From an uncultured Collinsella sp. (GTDB lineage Bacteria > Actinomycetota > Coriobacteriia > Coriobacteriales > Coriobacteriaceae), in contig CAUFXK010000006.1 in assembly GCA_959596495.1 (NCBI GenBank), forward strand, positions 1 to 44,510: a stretch of DNA of 44,510 nucleotides. Direction: 5' to 3'. Shown here in pieces: positions 24,704 through 32,752 of this stretch. The notes under the pieces are model-generated. The model saw only the letters and a list, made by a program, of their open reading frames with translations. It did no database searches and was not told where the DNA came from. Positions within the stretch are counted from its first letter, which is position 1. Each line of letters begins with the position of its first letter. The position numbers were made by a program, and so were the translations under genes.

Positions 24704-24772
24704 GAAATACTCAGTTTTCGAGATAATAGCAAGGTCAGACTAATGCCAGATTGAATGATTCGATAAGGTCAG
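24704..24772. promoter_or_regulatory. pdxS promoter and AAGGTCAG direct repeats (probable PdxR sites)
   Basis: On the minus strand TTGCTA (24727-24732) and TATTTC (24704-24709) are separated by 17 bp and point at pdxS. AAGGTCAG occurs twice in the same orientation, at 24731-24738 (overlapping that -35) and 24765-24772, 34 bp apart. MocR-type PdxR proteins are known to bind direct repeats in this gap. Confidence 0.6.
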
Positions 24773-24783
24773 GTGACAAACTC

Positions 24784-26223
24784 ATGCTTGACTATAATTT
24801 GGAAAACCGCGGCGAAGCATCGCTCTATGAGTATGTTTACCAGCAAATTCGAGATGACATTGTTGCCGGGCGCATTGCGGCGGGGGAGCATCTGCCGTCT
24901 AAGCGCGCCTTTGCGAGTCATCTGGGAATCAGTGTCATTACCATCGAGAATGCATATAGCCAGTTGCTTGCCGAGGGTTATATTTGCTCAAAGCCGCGGC
25001 GTGGTTACTACGCATGTGAGCTTCCGGACGCACCGGTTTTGGCTTTGGCTGCGGGGGATATCGACCGAGATGCTGTTTCTGTTGGCCCCAGCGCGCATGA
25101 TTCCGACGAACAGACCGAGCAGTTCGAGGCTCTTTCTTCTTCCGCTTTGGAGGCGGCGCGGCTTTGGCAAAGCGCGCTGCGGGCGACGCTGACATCCGAA
25201 GATGAACGCGAAATCTTTTCGACCGCGCCGGCACAGGGCACCGCTCGGCTACGACGCGCTATCGCTCACCATTTGCGTGGGACAAGGGGCATGAATGTCG
25301 ACCCCGACAACATCGTTATCGGTGCGGGCGCCCAGTTGCTCGATACCATGTTGGTTCAGTTGCTTGGCGCGGACAAGGTGTATGCCGTTGAGGATCCGGG
25401 CTATCTGCGCCTGACGCGCATCTATCAGGCTATGGGTTGCAAAGTTCGACATATCCCGTTGGACGGTGAGGGCGTGGACTTGAGCGCACTGCAGAAAACC
25501 GGGACAGATGTCCTTCACCTGATGCCGTCGCATCAGTATCCGACCGGCCTTGTGACGAGCATTGCACGTCGCTATGCATTGCTGAGCTGGGCCGCCGAGC
25601 GGCCGGGTCGGTATCTCATCGAAGATGACTTCGATTGTGAGTTTCGCCTTGCCGGCAAGCCGATTCCCGCGCTCGCGTCGATCGATGCCGCTCAGTCGGT
25701 TATCTACACCAACACGTTTTCGAAGAGCCTTTCATCGGCGTTGCGTTTGGCGTACATGGTGCTGCCCGATGAGCTGATGGAGCGGTTTAGGTGCGACCTT
25801 GGTTTTTACGCCTCATCGGTGAGTTCTGTTGACCAGGTCGCTTTGGCTCGTTTGCTGGAATCGGGCGATTACGAGCGCCATGTAAACCGGGTCCGCGTTC
25901 GCGCTCGCGAGACACGCGATGGCCTGGCGTCGCTTGTACGGAAGGCGTTTCCGGCGGGGGAGGTTTCGATCGAGCACGCAGACGCTGGCCTTTACTGCGT
26001 CGTAGCCGCAGGGCGTGACACGGATGAAAACTCTATTACGCATGCCCTCACGCGTTCGAATATTCCTTTTACCGATATCGGTGACTGTTTTTGGTGCGCC
26101 AATGGCGTATCTGTCCCAGAAAAATCAACTCGAATTCTTGTCCAGTATGACGACCTGAGTCCAAAAGTACTTAACACCTTGGAATTGCAGCTAATGGGGG
26201 CACTCTGCAATCTAAGTGAGTAG
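24784..26223 (+). CDS. pdxR: MocR-family regulator, probable PdxR
   Basis: 479-residue regulator: N-terminal GntR-type winged helix (ASLYEYVYQQIRDDIVAGRI, LPSKRAFASHLGIS) and a C-terminal aminotransferase-like domain (from ~120) with the PLP-lysine motif NTFSKSLSSALRLAYM. It is divergent from pdxS-pdxT, the arrangement of PdxR, which senses PLP and controls PLP synthesis. ATG at 24784 is preferred to a TTG 33 nt upstream. The last codons and the stop (LSE-stop) are supplied by the left end of a 119-bp repeat element at 26214, so the original C-terminus may have been trimmed or replaced. Confidence 0.88.
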   Translation: MLDYNLENRGEASLYEYVYQQIRDDIVAGRIAAGEHLPSKRAFASHLGISVITIENAYSQLLAEGYICSKPRRGYYACELPDAPVLALAAGDIDRDAVSVGPSAHDSDEQTEQFEALSSSALEAARLWQSALRATLTSEDEREIFSTAPAQGTARLRRAIAHHLRGTRGMNVDPDNIVIGAGAQLLDTMLVQLLGADKVYAVEDPGYLRLTRIYQAMGCKVRHIPLDGEGVDLSALQKTGTDVLHLMPSHQYPTGLVTSIARRYALLSWAAERPGRYLIEDDFDCEFRLAGKPIPALASIDAAQSVIYTNTFSKSLSSALRLAYMVLPDELMERFRCDLGFYASSVSSVDQVALARLLESGDYERHVNRVRVRARETRDGLASLVRKAFPAGEVSIEHADAGLYCVVAAGRDTDENSITHALTRSNIPFTDIGDCFWCANGVSVPEKSTRILVQYDDLSPKVLNTLELQLMGALCNLSE

Positions 26224-26332
26224 GCTTTTGGCACTTTGGCGACCAGGCAGTTTTGTAACAAGCTATCTACCTGGGGTTTTGTAAAGCAGGATGACCGGTC
26301 TGCTCGGGATGTTCCAAAAAGTCTACTCACTT
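26214..26332 (+). repeat. 119-bp inverted-terminal-repeat element, copy A
   Basis: Ends AAGTGAGTAGGCTTTTGG and CCAAAAAGTCTACTCACTT are inverted copies of each other with small differences. Exactly as long as copies B (27635) and C (37528) and in the same orientation as judged by the inner TACCTG(C/G)GG(T/C)TTT core. Its left end provides the stop codon of pdxR. Confidence 0.9.
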
Positions 26333-26367
26333 GCCGTACAAGGCTTTCGCATGAGAAAAGAAGCGGG

Positions 26368-26433
26368 GTTTTCAACAGGGCTCCGTCCAGTTCTTGGCAA
26401 GCTTTTGGTCAGTTGGGGAGGGCTGTTGAAAAC
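26368..26433 (+). promoter_or_regulatory. Hairpin in the leader of the gene at 26517
   Basis: Perfect 11-bp arms GTTTTCAACAG (26368-26378) and CTGTTGAAAAC (26423-26433) with a 44-nt loop, in the 184-bp gap between repeat copy A and the next start codon. Function unknown; possible attenuator. Nothing else is recognisable in this gap. Confidence 0.4.
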
Positions 26434-26516
26434 TTAACAGTCCATTCGGCGCCCTTTTCGGTGCGTTCGCGCCAATGCGTGAGTGCCTGGGTTGAAATCC
26501 ATGTTTTCCTGTGCCT

Positions 26517-27644
26517 ATGAAGGATCTACTTTGTGACATATCGGCTTTTAGGTATTGGCGTTTGCCCCCTCAGGTCCTTGCTCTGTGCCCGCCGCTCCCG
26601 CGACCGGAAGAAGACCGACTGCGATATGACCTCGTCCATAATCCGACGGCTGCGGTTGCACTCGGCTTTCCGCTGTATACATTGGTTCGGACGAGGAATA
26701 AGCGGACTTGCCCTGCCAGCATCAGGCAGCGGCTATTTCTAGGCGAACTCCCCAGGGAATCTGTGCTGGAAACGGAGCATGGGTTTTTGGTTACGTCTCC
26801 TCTACTGACGGCATTCATTATGTCGCGGCATCTGACGGATCTTCAGCTTCTTTTGGTATTGGCGGAGATGTGTGGCTTGTTTGCGGTGTGCGCTCTGCCG
26901 GCGGCACTTGAGGCGGAGCTTACGCGTGCAATTGATTCGGGCGCGATTTCGACAACGTTCGGTTGGGTGCGCTGCCCGTCCGAGGACGGTACCGCTTCAA
27001 ATTTATGGCGTCGAGACGCTTTGGTTTTGGGCAGAGACCTTGACCGTTTTTGTTCAGATGTTTGCGGGATGCGTTACGGCAATAGATTTATGGCGGTAAC
27101 GCAGCTCGTTCCATTGGGCGCCGCGTCGCCTTTTGAGGTCGAGGCGTATTTGTTGCTTGGACTGCCGCGATCCCTGGGAGGTGAAGGTTTTTGCGGCATA
27201 GAGCTCAATGTCGAAGTGACGCTAAGCACAAGTGCTCGAGCGATTGTGGGAAAGTCCCGTGTATATATCGACCTACTTCTGTCTTCGCCGGACGGCAGGC
27301 AACAGGTGGCCATTGAATGTCAGGGAAAGGCCTCGCACGGACGCGCAGGAGATGGCTTGCGTGACGCTGACCGCATGACGGCCCTTCAGGCCATGGGCTA
27401 CGATGTACTTCTCCTGACACACAGACAGATATCCGATGAGGATAGATTCCGCGCGATCGTTAAGGCCGTATGCAGGATGCTCGATGCTGAATATCGTGAT
27501 AAAAGCTCAGATGAGCAAAGGGCTGAGACATTACTCCGGTCTGAACTATTCGTTGACTGGACAAAATTGGGAGTAATCGACGGAAAGATGCCCGTTAGAC
27601 ACAAAACAGCTCGATCGTGGACGGCTGCGGTTCTAAGTGAGTAG
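26517..27644 (+). CDS. Uncharacterised protein with DUF559/PD-(D/E)XK-like C-terminal domain
   Basis: 375-residue protein of a family I recall as common and multi-copy in Coriobacteriia, without known function. Residues ~1-130 carry SAFRYWRLPPQ and TSPLLTAFIMSRHLTDLQLL, family landmarks. Residues ~195-320 resemble a nuclease fold: ASPFEVEAYLLLGLPRSLGG, VYIDLLL (acidic residue), VAIECQGKASH (Glu-x-Gln) and MTALQAMGYDVLLLTH, like DUF559/Vsr-type domains. There is no signal peptide. ATG at 26517 is used, though no ribosome site is visible and GTG 6 nt upstream is possible. It lies between repeat copies A and B, and copy B supplies its last codons and stop. GC content looks lower than in the neighbours. 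Confidence 0.65.
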   Translation: MKDLLCDISAFRYWRLPPQVLALCPPLPRPEEDRLRYDLVHNPTAAVALGFPLYTLVRTRNKRTCPASIRQRLFLGELPRESVLETEHGFLVTSPLLTAFIMSRHLTDLQLLLVLAEMCGLFAVCALPAALEAELTRAIDSGAISTTFGWVRCPSEDGTASNLWRRDALVLGRDLDRFCSDVCGMRYGNRFMAVTQLVPLGAASPFEVEAYLLLGLPRSLGGEGFCGIELNVEVTLSTSARAIVGKSRVYIDLLLSSPDGRQQVAIECQGKASHGRAGDGLRDADRMTALQAMGYDVLLLTHRQISDEDRFRAIVKAVCRMLDAEYRDKSSDEQRAETLLRSELFVDWTKLGVIDGKMPVRHKTARSWTAAVLSE

Positions 27645-27753
27645 ACTTTTGGCGCTTTGGCGACCGGGCCGTTTTGCAACAAGTCATTTACCTGCGGCTT
27701 TATAAAGCAATATGGATGGTGTGCTCGGCAAGTTCCAAAAAGTCTACTCACTT
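27635..27753 (+). repeat. 119-bp inverted-terminal-repeat element, copy B
   Basis: Same length and orientation as copies A and C; its inverted ends extend to CTAAGTGAGTAGACTTTTGG and the inverse ending CTTAG (27633-27755). The inner ATTTACCTGCGGCTTTATAAAG matches copy A. The left end supplies the stop codon of the gene at 26517. A T-run follows the right end. Confidence 0.9.
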
Positions 27754-27820
27754 AGTTTTTGACGAGAGACCGATGCCGAAGGCGGTCCTATTTCAGAGCG
27801 TTAACGAGTCCTCGAGACAC

Positions 27821-27852
27821 AAAAAGGCCCGAACCATGCGGTCCGGGCCTCA
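27821..27852 (-). terminator. Terminator after rubrerythrin
   Basis: Stem AGGCCCG(AACC)/(CGGT)CCGGGCCT at 27825-27850 is followed on the minus strand by TTTTTG. Confidence 0.85.
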
Positions 27853-27884
27853 TCGAGCTAGAGATTATCTCTCAGGCGGCTGGC

Positions 27885-28445
27885 TTAGCCAAAGTAGCGC
27901 TTGAGCAGACCGGCGAAAGCCTTGCCGTGGCGAGCCTCGTCGCGAGCCATCTCGTGCACGGTGTCGTGGATGGCATCGAGGCCAGCGGCCTTGGCGCGCT
28001 TGGCAAGATCGGTCTTGCCGGCGGTGGCGCCATTCTCGGCCTCAACGCGCATCTCGAGGTTCTTCTTGGTGGAGTCGGTCACGACCTCGCCCAGGAGCTC
28101 GGCGAACTTGGCGGCGTGCTCGGCCTCCTCGTGGGCAGCCTTCTCCCAGTACAGGCCGATCTCGGGATAACCCTCGCGATGAGCAACGCGAGCCATGGCC
28201 AGGTACATACCGACCTCGGAGCACTCGCCCTCAAAGTTGGCGCGCAGGTCAGCAACGATGTCCTCGGAGACGCCCTCCATCTTGGCGACGCCCACGACGT
28301 GCTCGGCAGCCCACTCGAGCTGGCCCTCCTCCTGCTTCAGGAAACGAGAACCGGGAACGCCGCACTGGGGGCACTTGAAGTCCTCGGGCAGCTGGTCGCC
28401 GTCGAACTCTTCCACATAACCGCAAACGGGGCAAACAAACTTCAT
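27885..28445 (-). CDS. rbr: Reverse rubrerythrin (N-terminal rubredoxin domain)
   Basis: 186-residue cytoplasmic peroxide-reducing iron protein used by anaerobes against oxidative stress. Rubredoxin iron ligands Cys5, Cys8, Cys25 and Cys28 are at the N-terminus (CPVCGY, CPQCG), the reverse of classical rubrerythrin. The diiron helices follow: FEGECSEVGMY, WEKAAHEEAEHAAKF and MARDEARHGKAF with the ExxH motifs. Electrons would come from an NADH:rubredoxin reductase elsewhere. ATG at 28445 has GAAAGGA upstream; it is monocistronic with its own promoter and terminator. Confidence 0.92.
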   Translation of the reverse strand: MKFVCPVCGYVEEFDGDQLPEDFKCPQCGVPGSRFLKQEEGQLEWAAEHVVGVAKMEGVSEDIVADLRANFEGECSEVGMYLAMARVAHREGYPEIGLYWEKAAHEEAEHAAKFAELLGEVVTDSTKKNLEMRVEAENGATAGKTDLAKRAKAAGLDAIHDTVHEMARDEARHGKAFAGLLKRYFG

Positions 28446-28529
28446 GATTCGATCCTTTCGATCGATGGCGATTGTGCGCTCGTCCGGTCCCGTAAGGGCC
28501 CTCTCCGGACGTGCGTCTTGACGAGTTCT

Positions 28530-28557
28530 ATTATCCATAAATGAGACCGAATGTGAA
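28530..28557 (-). promoter_or_regulatory. Rubrerythrin promoter
   Basis: On the minus strand TTCACA (28552-28557) and GATAAT (28530-28535) with a 16-bp spacer, 85 bp before the start codon. This would give a leader of roughly 75 nt. Confidence 0.6.
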
Positions 28558-28702
28558 GCCTATTAGGAATGATTTTTAATAAAACAATTTTCGGCATGTG
28601 AAGATGTTGATTGATTAACGATTTGCAAGCCATATGCGGACGCCGATGAGTACAATCGGTCGAGCAAATGTTGACCTATCAACAAATGAAGGAGTTTCCT
28701 TT

Positions 28703-29923
28703 ATGCATCTAGCCCGTCGTGCCTGGTGCCGAACATATCAGACGGTTTTTCGCATCGCATTGCCGATCCTGCCCTATACCGAGCCGCGCATTTTGGAGCA
28801 TGCCGAGGACGTGCCCGCGGTGCTTCAAAAGCGCTCGATACAGCGGGTTCTTATCGTGACGGATCCCGGCATTGCCCGTCTGGGGCTCACGGCACCGCTC
28901 GAGACGGCGCTCGCGTCCAAGGGAATTGGTGTTACGGTCTATGCCGAAACGCGTGCGAACCCCACGGTCTCAAACGTGGAGGAAGCGGCGTCCCTGTATC
29001 GCGAGAGCGCCTGCCAGGCCATTATCGGCTTTGGTGGCGGTTCGGCCATGGACTGTGCCAAGGGCGTGGGCGCACGCATCGCACAGCCAAATAAGCCCAT
29101 CAACAAGATGCGCGGGCTGCTGCGGATTCATCGTCGCCTGCCGCTGCTCATCGCCGTTCCCACCACGGCAGGTACGGGAAGCGAGGTCACGCTTGCGGCA
29201 GTAATTACCGATGACGAGACGCACTACAAGTACCCCATTAACGACTTTGTGCTTATCCCGCGCTTTGCGGTGCACGACCCCGAGCTTACGCGCGGCCTGC
29301 CCGCCTCCATTACGGGGCAGACGGGCATGGATGCCCTGACGCATGCCGTCGAGGCCTTTATCGGCCGTAGCACCACGCCCTACACGCGCAAGATGGCGCG
29401 TCAGGCGGTCCAGCTCATCCACGACAATTTGCCCGAGGCTTATGAGCATGGCGACGACATGCGCGCTCGTCGCAATATGCTTTCGGCGGCGTATAAAGCG
29501 GGTGTTGCATTTACCCGCTCCTATGTCGGATATGTGCATGCCATCGCGCATAGTCTGGGCGGCCGATACGGAATTCCGCACGGCTTGGCCAACGCCATCA
29601 TCCTGCCGCACATGCTTCGCGCTTATGGTGACGCCGCCGCCCCCAAGCTTGCCGATCTTGCTCGCATGGCCGGTATCGCGCCGGCTAACGCGCAGGACAG
29701 TCTTGCGGCCGAGGCCTTTATCGATTGGGTCGACCGCATGAATGCCGCCTTGGGCATTCCCAAATATGTGACGGGCATTCGCCGCTCCGATATTCCGCAA
29801 ATGGCGGCCCATGCCGATGCCGAGGCCAATCCGCTATACCCCGTTCCACTTTTGATGGACCGTTTGGAGCTCGAGCGTATGTACGAGGTCGTCGCGGGTG
29901 GTATGTTTGAGGATGAGAACTAG
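28703..29923 (+). CDS. Iron-containing alcohol dehydrogenase
   Basis: 406-residue NAD(P)-dependent group III alcohol dehydrogenase. The cofactor-site loop is GFGGGSAMDCAKGVG; PTTAGTGSEVT, TGMDALTHAVEAF and AHSLGGRYGIPHGLANA contain the expected Asp and His iron ligands. ATG at 28703 has AAGGAG 8 nt upstream. An aldehyde dehydrogenase starts 8 nt after its stop, so the two probably interconvert an alcohol, its aldehyde and the acid in one pathway. The substrate cannot be inferred. Confidence 0.92.
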   Translation: MHLARRAWCRTYQTVFRIALPILPYTEPRILEHAEDVPAVLQKRSIQRVLIVTDPGIARLGLTAPLETALASKGIGVTVYAETRANPTVSNVEEAASLYRESACQAIIGFGGGSAMDCAKGVGARIAQPNKPINKMRGLLRIHRRLPLLIAVPTTAGTGSEVTLAAVITDDETHYKYPINDFVLIPRFAVHDPELTRGLPASITGQTGMDALTHAVEAFIGRSTTPYTRKMARQAVQLIHDNLPEAYEHGDDMRARRNMLSAAYKAGVAFTRSYVGYVHAIAHSLGGRYGIPHGLANAIILPHMLRAYGDAAAPKLADLARMAGIAPANAQDSLAAEAFIDWVDRMNAALGIPKYVTGIRRSDIPQMAAHADAEANPLYPVPLLMDRLELERMYEVVAGGMFEDEN

Positions 29924-29931
29924 GAGGGCCC

Positions 29932-31311
29932 ATGAACACCGAGGAAATCGCGCGCATTGTCGGCAAACAGCGCGCCTACTTTAAGACGCGCGCCACGTTT
30001 GATGTCGATGCTCGACGTCGCGCCCTCGTGCGCCTGCGCGAGGCGGTGCGAGCACACGAGACCGATATTGCCCATGCGCTCAAGACCGATTTGGGAAAGT
30101 CGCATGACGAGGCCTATATGTGTGAGATCGGCACCTCGCTTTCCGAGATTCGTCATCAGATTGCGCATGTGGCTCGATGGAGCCGTCCGCGCCTGCGTCC
30201 GTGTGACCTCGCCAACGCCGTGAGTGTGTGCAAAACGCAAGCCGTGCCCTATGGCGTCACGCTCATTATGGCGCCCTGGAACTACCCGTTTTTACTGACG
30301 CTCGAGCCGCTTGCCGGCGCCCTTGCCGCGGGCAATACCGTGGTCATCAAGCCGAGTGCCTATGCTCCGGCATCGAGCGCGGTGCTCAGGCAGATTTGCG
30401 AGGAAGCATTTGATCCGCGCCTGGTGACGGTCGTCGAAGGCGGGCGTGCCGAGAACGAGGCGCTGCTCGACGAGAGCTGGGACAAGATCTTCTTTACCGG
30501 TAGCGTTCCGGTCGGCAAGCTCGTCATGGAGCGCGCGAGCAAAAACCTCACGCCCGTGACGCTTGAGCTGGGCGGCAAGAGCCCCTGCATCGTGGATGCG
30601 ACGGCAAACTTGAAGGTCGCGGCACGGCGTATCGCCTTTGGTAAATGGCTCAACGTAGGGCAGACCTGCGTGGCGCCCGACTACCTGCTGGTCGATACGC
30701 GCGTGCACGACGAGCTGCTGGGACTCATCAAGGAGGAGGCCCGTCGCATGTTTGGCGAGCACCCGCTCGACAACGAGGACTACGGTCATATTGTCAACGC
30801 CAAGCATTTCGCGCGCGTACGCGGGCTGATCGACCCCGACAAGGTTGTGCTGGGAGGCACGGCGCGCGAGTCGTCGCTCAAGATTGAGCCGACGATCCTA
30901 GACGGCGTGGCGCCTGAGGACGCCGTGATGCAGGAAGAGATTTTCGGTCCCATCTTGCCGGTGCTGACGTTTGAGAGCCTGGATGAGGCCGAGGCGTTTA
31001 TTGCAGATCGTCCGACGCCGCTGGCCCTGTATATCTTTAGCCAGGATCGCGCAGTTCAGGAGCGCTTTGTGCGCTACGTGCCCTTTGGCGGCGGCTGCGT
31101 TAACGACACGATCATGCACTTGGCTACGAGCCATATGGGCTTCGGCGGCATGGGTGCGAGCGGTATGGGCCAGTACCATGGCCGCGAGAGCTTCGATACG
31201 TTTAGCCACAAGAAGAGCGTCGTGAACAAGGTAACCTGGCTGGACGTGCCGTTTCGGTATGCGCCCTACGCAAGCTGGAAGCACAAGTTCGTGCGTATGT
31301 TTGTGCATTAG
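29932..31311 (+). CDS. NAD(P)-dependent aldehyde dehydrogenase (class 3-like)
   Basis: 459-residue oxidoreductase converting aldehydes to acids. Catalytic residues are visible: Asn117 in MAPWNYPF, Glu212 in TLELGGKSP and the nucleophile Cys246 in VGQTCVAPDY. Its length and the C-terminal hydrophobic end resemble class 3/coniferyl-type fatty aldehyde dehydrogenases. AGGAGG lies 3 nt before the ATG, and the gene is 8 nt behind the alcohol dehydrogenase, forming an operon. It has no CoA-acylating signature. Confidence 0.93.
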   Translation: MNTEEIARIVGKQRAYFKTRATFDVDARRRALVRLREAVRAHETDIAHALKTDLGKSHDEAYMCEIGTSLSEIRHQIAHVARWSRPRLRPCDLANAVSVCKTQAVPYGVTLIMAPWNYPFLLTLEPLAGALAAGNTVVIKPSAYAPASSAVLRQICEEAFDPRLVTVVEGGRAENEALLDESWDKIFFTGSVPVGKLVMERASKNLTPVTLELGGKSPCIVDATANLKVAARRIAFGKWLNVGQTCVAPDYLLVDTRVHDELLGLIKEEARRMFGEHPLDNEDYGHIVNAKHFARVRGLIDPDKVVLGGTARESSLKIEPTILDGVAPEDAVMQEEIFGPILPVLTFESLDEAEAFIADRPTPLALYIFSQDRAVQERFVRYVPFGGGCVNDTIMHLATSHMGFGGMGASGMGQYHGRESFDTFSHKKSVVNKVTWLDVPFRYAPYASWKHKFVRMFVH

Positions 31312-31319
31312 AAAAGATC

Positions 31320-31365
31320 GCGGCTATCGAACTCGGCCTGTTTATCGGCCGAATGAAATAGCCGC
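31320..31365 (+). terminator. Hairpin after the alcohol/aldehyde dehydrogenase operon
   Basis: Arms GCGGCTAT (31320-31327) and ATAGCCGC (31358-31365) with an inner TCGGCC/GGCCGA stem. A T-run is missing, so it is only a weak terminator candidate. Confidence 0.45.
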
Positions 31366-31397
31366 CCCCGCGTAAGCGAAGACGGCCACTTCTCACG

Positions 31398-31700
31398 ATG
31401 AAAACGTGTATCGGAGTTGGCAAGACCCGCTGCCACGGGTGCCATCCGTGTTCCTATCTTATCTGCAAGCGTCCCGTCGCGCAAGCGTTGCGGCAAGCGA
31501 TTGAAAGACGCAGACAGGATGAATTTGTGTCCGCACGGGCCCGTAGACTTCTCAATAAGGTTAAACGCCGGGTATTCCGGCCGGTAGAGGAGCTGCCATG
31601 TACGAGCCTTCACGTGTTCTTTTGTCGTTTCATATTGCAGGATTTCAGTATGCCGATGGCGCCTTGGTCTTGGGCGATCTTAAAGCGGGCGATAAGCTGA
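31398..31700 (+). CDS. Doubtful small Cys-rich reading frame before the HIRAN gene
   Basis: The first ~66 codons look protein-like: a Cys cluster (Cys4, 12, 15, 18, 23) then a basic helix (RQAIERRRQDEFVSARARRL). However, there is no clear ribosome binding site, third-position GC is only moderate, and its last ~100 nt overlap the HIRAN gene in another frame. It could be a real small gene with an altered 3' end or chance. Confidence 0.25.
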   Translation: MKTCIGVGKTRCHGCHPCSYLICKRPVAQALRQAIERRRQDEFVSARARRLLNKVKRRVFRPVEELPCTSLHVFFCRFILQDFSMPMAPWSWAILKRAIS

Positions 31701-31924
31701 CGCTGTGTGCCGAGCGCGATAATCCCCATGATCCCGAGGCGGTTGCGATCTACTACGGCAACACCAAGCTCGGCTATGTTCCGGGAAACGAGGCCGGCCC
31801 GCTGTCCTTGATGATGTATTACGGCAATGGGTACGTATTTGAGGCCCGTGTGCAACAGGTTGCCCCCGAGTGCAGCCCGTGGCATCAGGTGCGCGTTGGA
31901 CTCTATGTGATGGATGCTCGCTAA
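31598..31924 (+). CDS. HIRAN-domain protein
   Basis: 108-residue stand-alone HIRAN domain. HIRAN modules occur in Rad5/HLTF helicases, where they bind DNA ends; stand-alone bacterial forms are thought to sense damaged or 3'-ended DNA. The visible signature is HIAGFQYADGALVLGDLKAG, LCAERDNPHDPEAVAIYYG and KLGYVPGNEA. ATG at 31598 follows GAGGAG. A small charged protein starts 18 nt after its stop, so they are probably cotranscribed. Confidence 0.85.
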   Translation: MYEPSRVLLSFHIAGFQYADGALVLGDLKAGDKLTLCAERDNPHDPEAVAIYYGNTKLGYVPGNEAGPLSLMMYYGNGYVFEARVQQVAPECSPWHQVRVGLYVMDAR

Positions 31925-31942
31925 TCGGCAATGGAGGCGGTC

Positions 31943-32122
31943 ATGTTTGATGGCGATGACCTGTTCGATCTGACGGACGACCCGTTTGAGTGGGATATGT
32001 TGCTCGACGATGATGAGCTAGAGCAGGACCGGAAGAAGCGGCAGGACAAGAACGCCCAGGGTGACGCGTCGAAAAAGAAAGACAAACACCGCCGAGGTCT
32101 GTTCGGCGGGCTCTTTGGCTAA
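31943..32122 (+). CDS. Small protein with acidic head and basic tail
   Basis: 59 residues: 1-~31 are strongly acidic with aromatics (FDLTDDPFEWDMLLDDDELE), 32-~53 strongly basic (RKKRQDK, KKKDKHRR) and the end is GLFGGLFG. ATG at 31943 has GGAGG upstream; an ATG 12 nt earlier overlaps that site. It does not match any family I know. The two-charge design suggests a protein-protein or nucleic-acid contact; the HIRAN gene precedes it in an apparent operon. Confidence 0.65.
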   Translation: MFDGDDLFDLTDDPFEWDMLLDDDELEQDRKKRQDKNAQGDASKKKDKHRRGLFGGLFG

Positions 32123-32188
32123 CCGCCGCATCGCTGTGTCTGTATACTTAGCACGAGTTTGATGCGTTGCGAAATGAGGACAGAGACG

Positions 32189-32734
32189 ATGATGTGGTTT
32201 ACCGCCGACCTGCACTTGGGCGATACGAATATCTTGCACGACATGGACCGGCCGTTTGGCTCGGTCGAGGAGATGAATCGCAAGGTCATCGATGCCATCA
32301 ATGAGTGCGTGACTGCGGATGACCGCCTCTATATTCTGGGTGACTTTACCTACCGTTTGCCCCTGGCGGATGCTGTGCGCCTGCGCGAGCGTATCGAATG
32401 CAAGAATGTGACGCTTATCCGTGGCAACCATGACGGCGACTGGGAAGATCCCGACGCACCGCAGATTTGGGAAGACGTGCGCGATTACCTGGAGATTGCT
32501 CCCGGCTATGCCAAGGGTCATCGCCTGGTGATGAGCCATTACCCCATGCTCAGTTGGAATGGCAAGGCGCGCGGCGCCATCATGCTGCATGGGCATATCC
32601 ACAGCAGAGGAGACCGCACCAACGCGCGCAATCGCGACCGCGAGCGCCCGGTCCTTCGCTACGATGTCGGCCTCGACGCCAACGATTACAAACCCGTAAG
32701 CCGCGACCAGATCCTCGGTTTTTTTGGACTGTAA
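32189..32734 (+). CDS. Metallophosphoesterase
   Basis: 181-residue calcineurin-like phosphoesterase. The dimetal motifs appear in order: TADLHLGD (near 5), LGDFTY (near 50), RGNHDG (near 76), SHYPM and HGHIHS near 135-140. Short stand-alone proteins of this type (often listed as metallophosphatase or YfcE-like) may act on nucleotides or other phosphodiesters; the substrate is unknown. GAGGAC lies upstream of ATG 32189; the next codon is also ATG. A TATACT -10 occurs at 32147. The gene ends before a strong terminator. Confidence 0.85.
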   Translation: MMWFTADLHLGDTNILHDMDRPFGSVEEMNRKVIDAINECVTADDRLYILGDFTYRLPLADAVRLRERIECKNVTLIRGNHDGDWEDPDAPQIWEDVRDYLEIAPGYAKGHRLVMSHYPMLSWNGKARGAIMLHGHIHSRGDRTNARNRDRERPVLRYDVGLDANDYKPVSRDQILGFFGL

Positions 32735-32752
32735 TTCTCGAACCACCGCACA

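Noticed and set aside
26224..26400. att site or integrase remnants beside the nuclease-like gene
   Set aside because: No tRNA gene, no integrase and no short duplication of the flanks was found; only the 119-bp elements and one hairpin.
31308..31613. 101-codon minus-strand open frame in the gap before the HIRAN gene
   Set aside because: No ribosome site, no recognisable motif and poor third-position bias.
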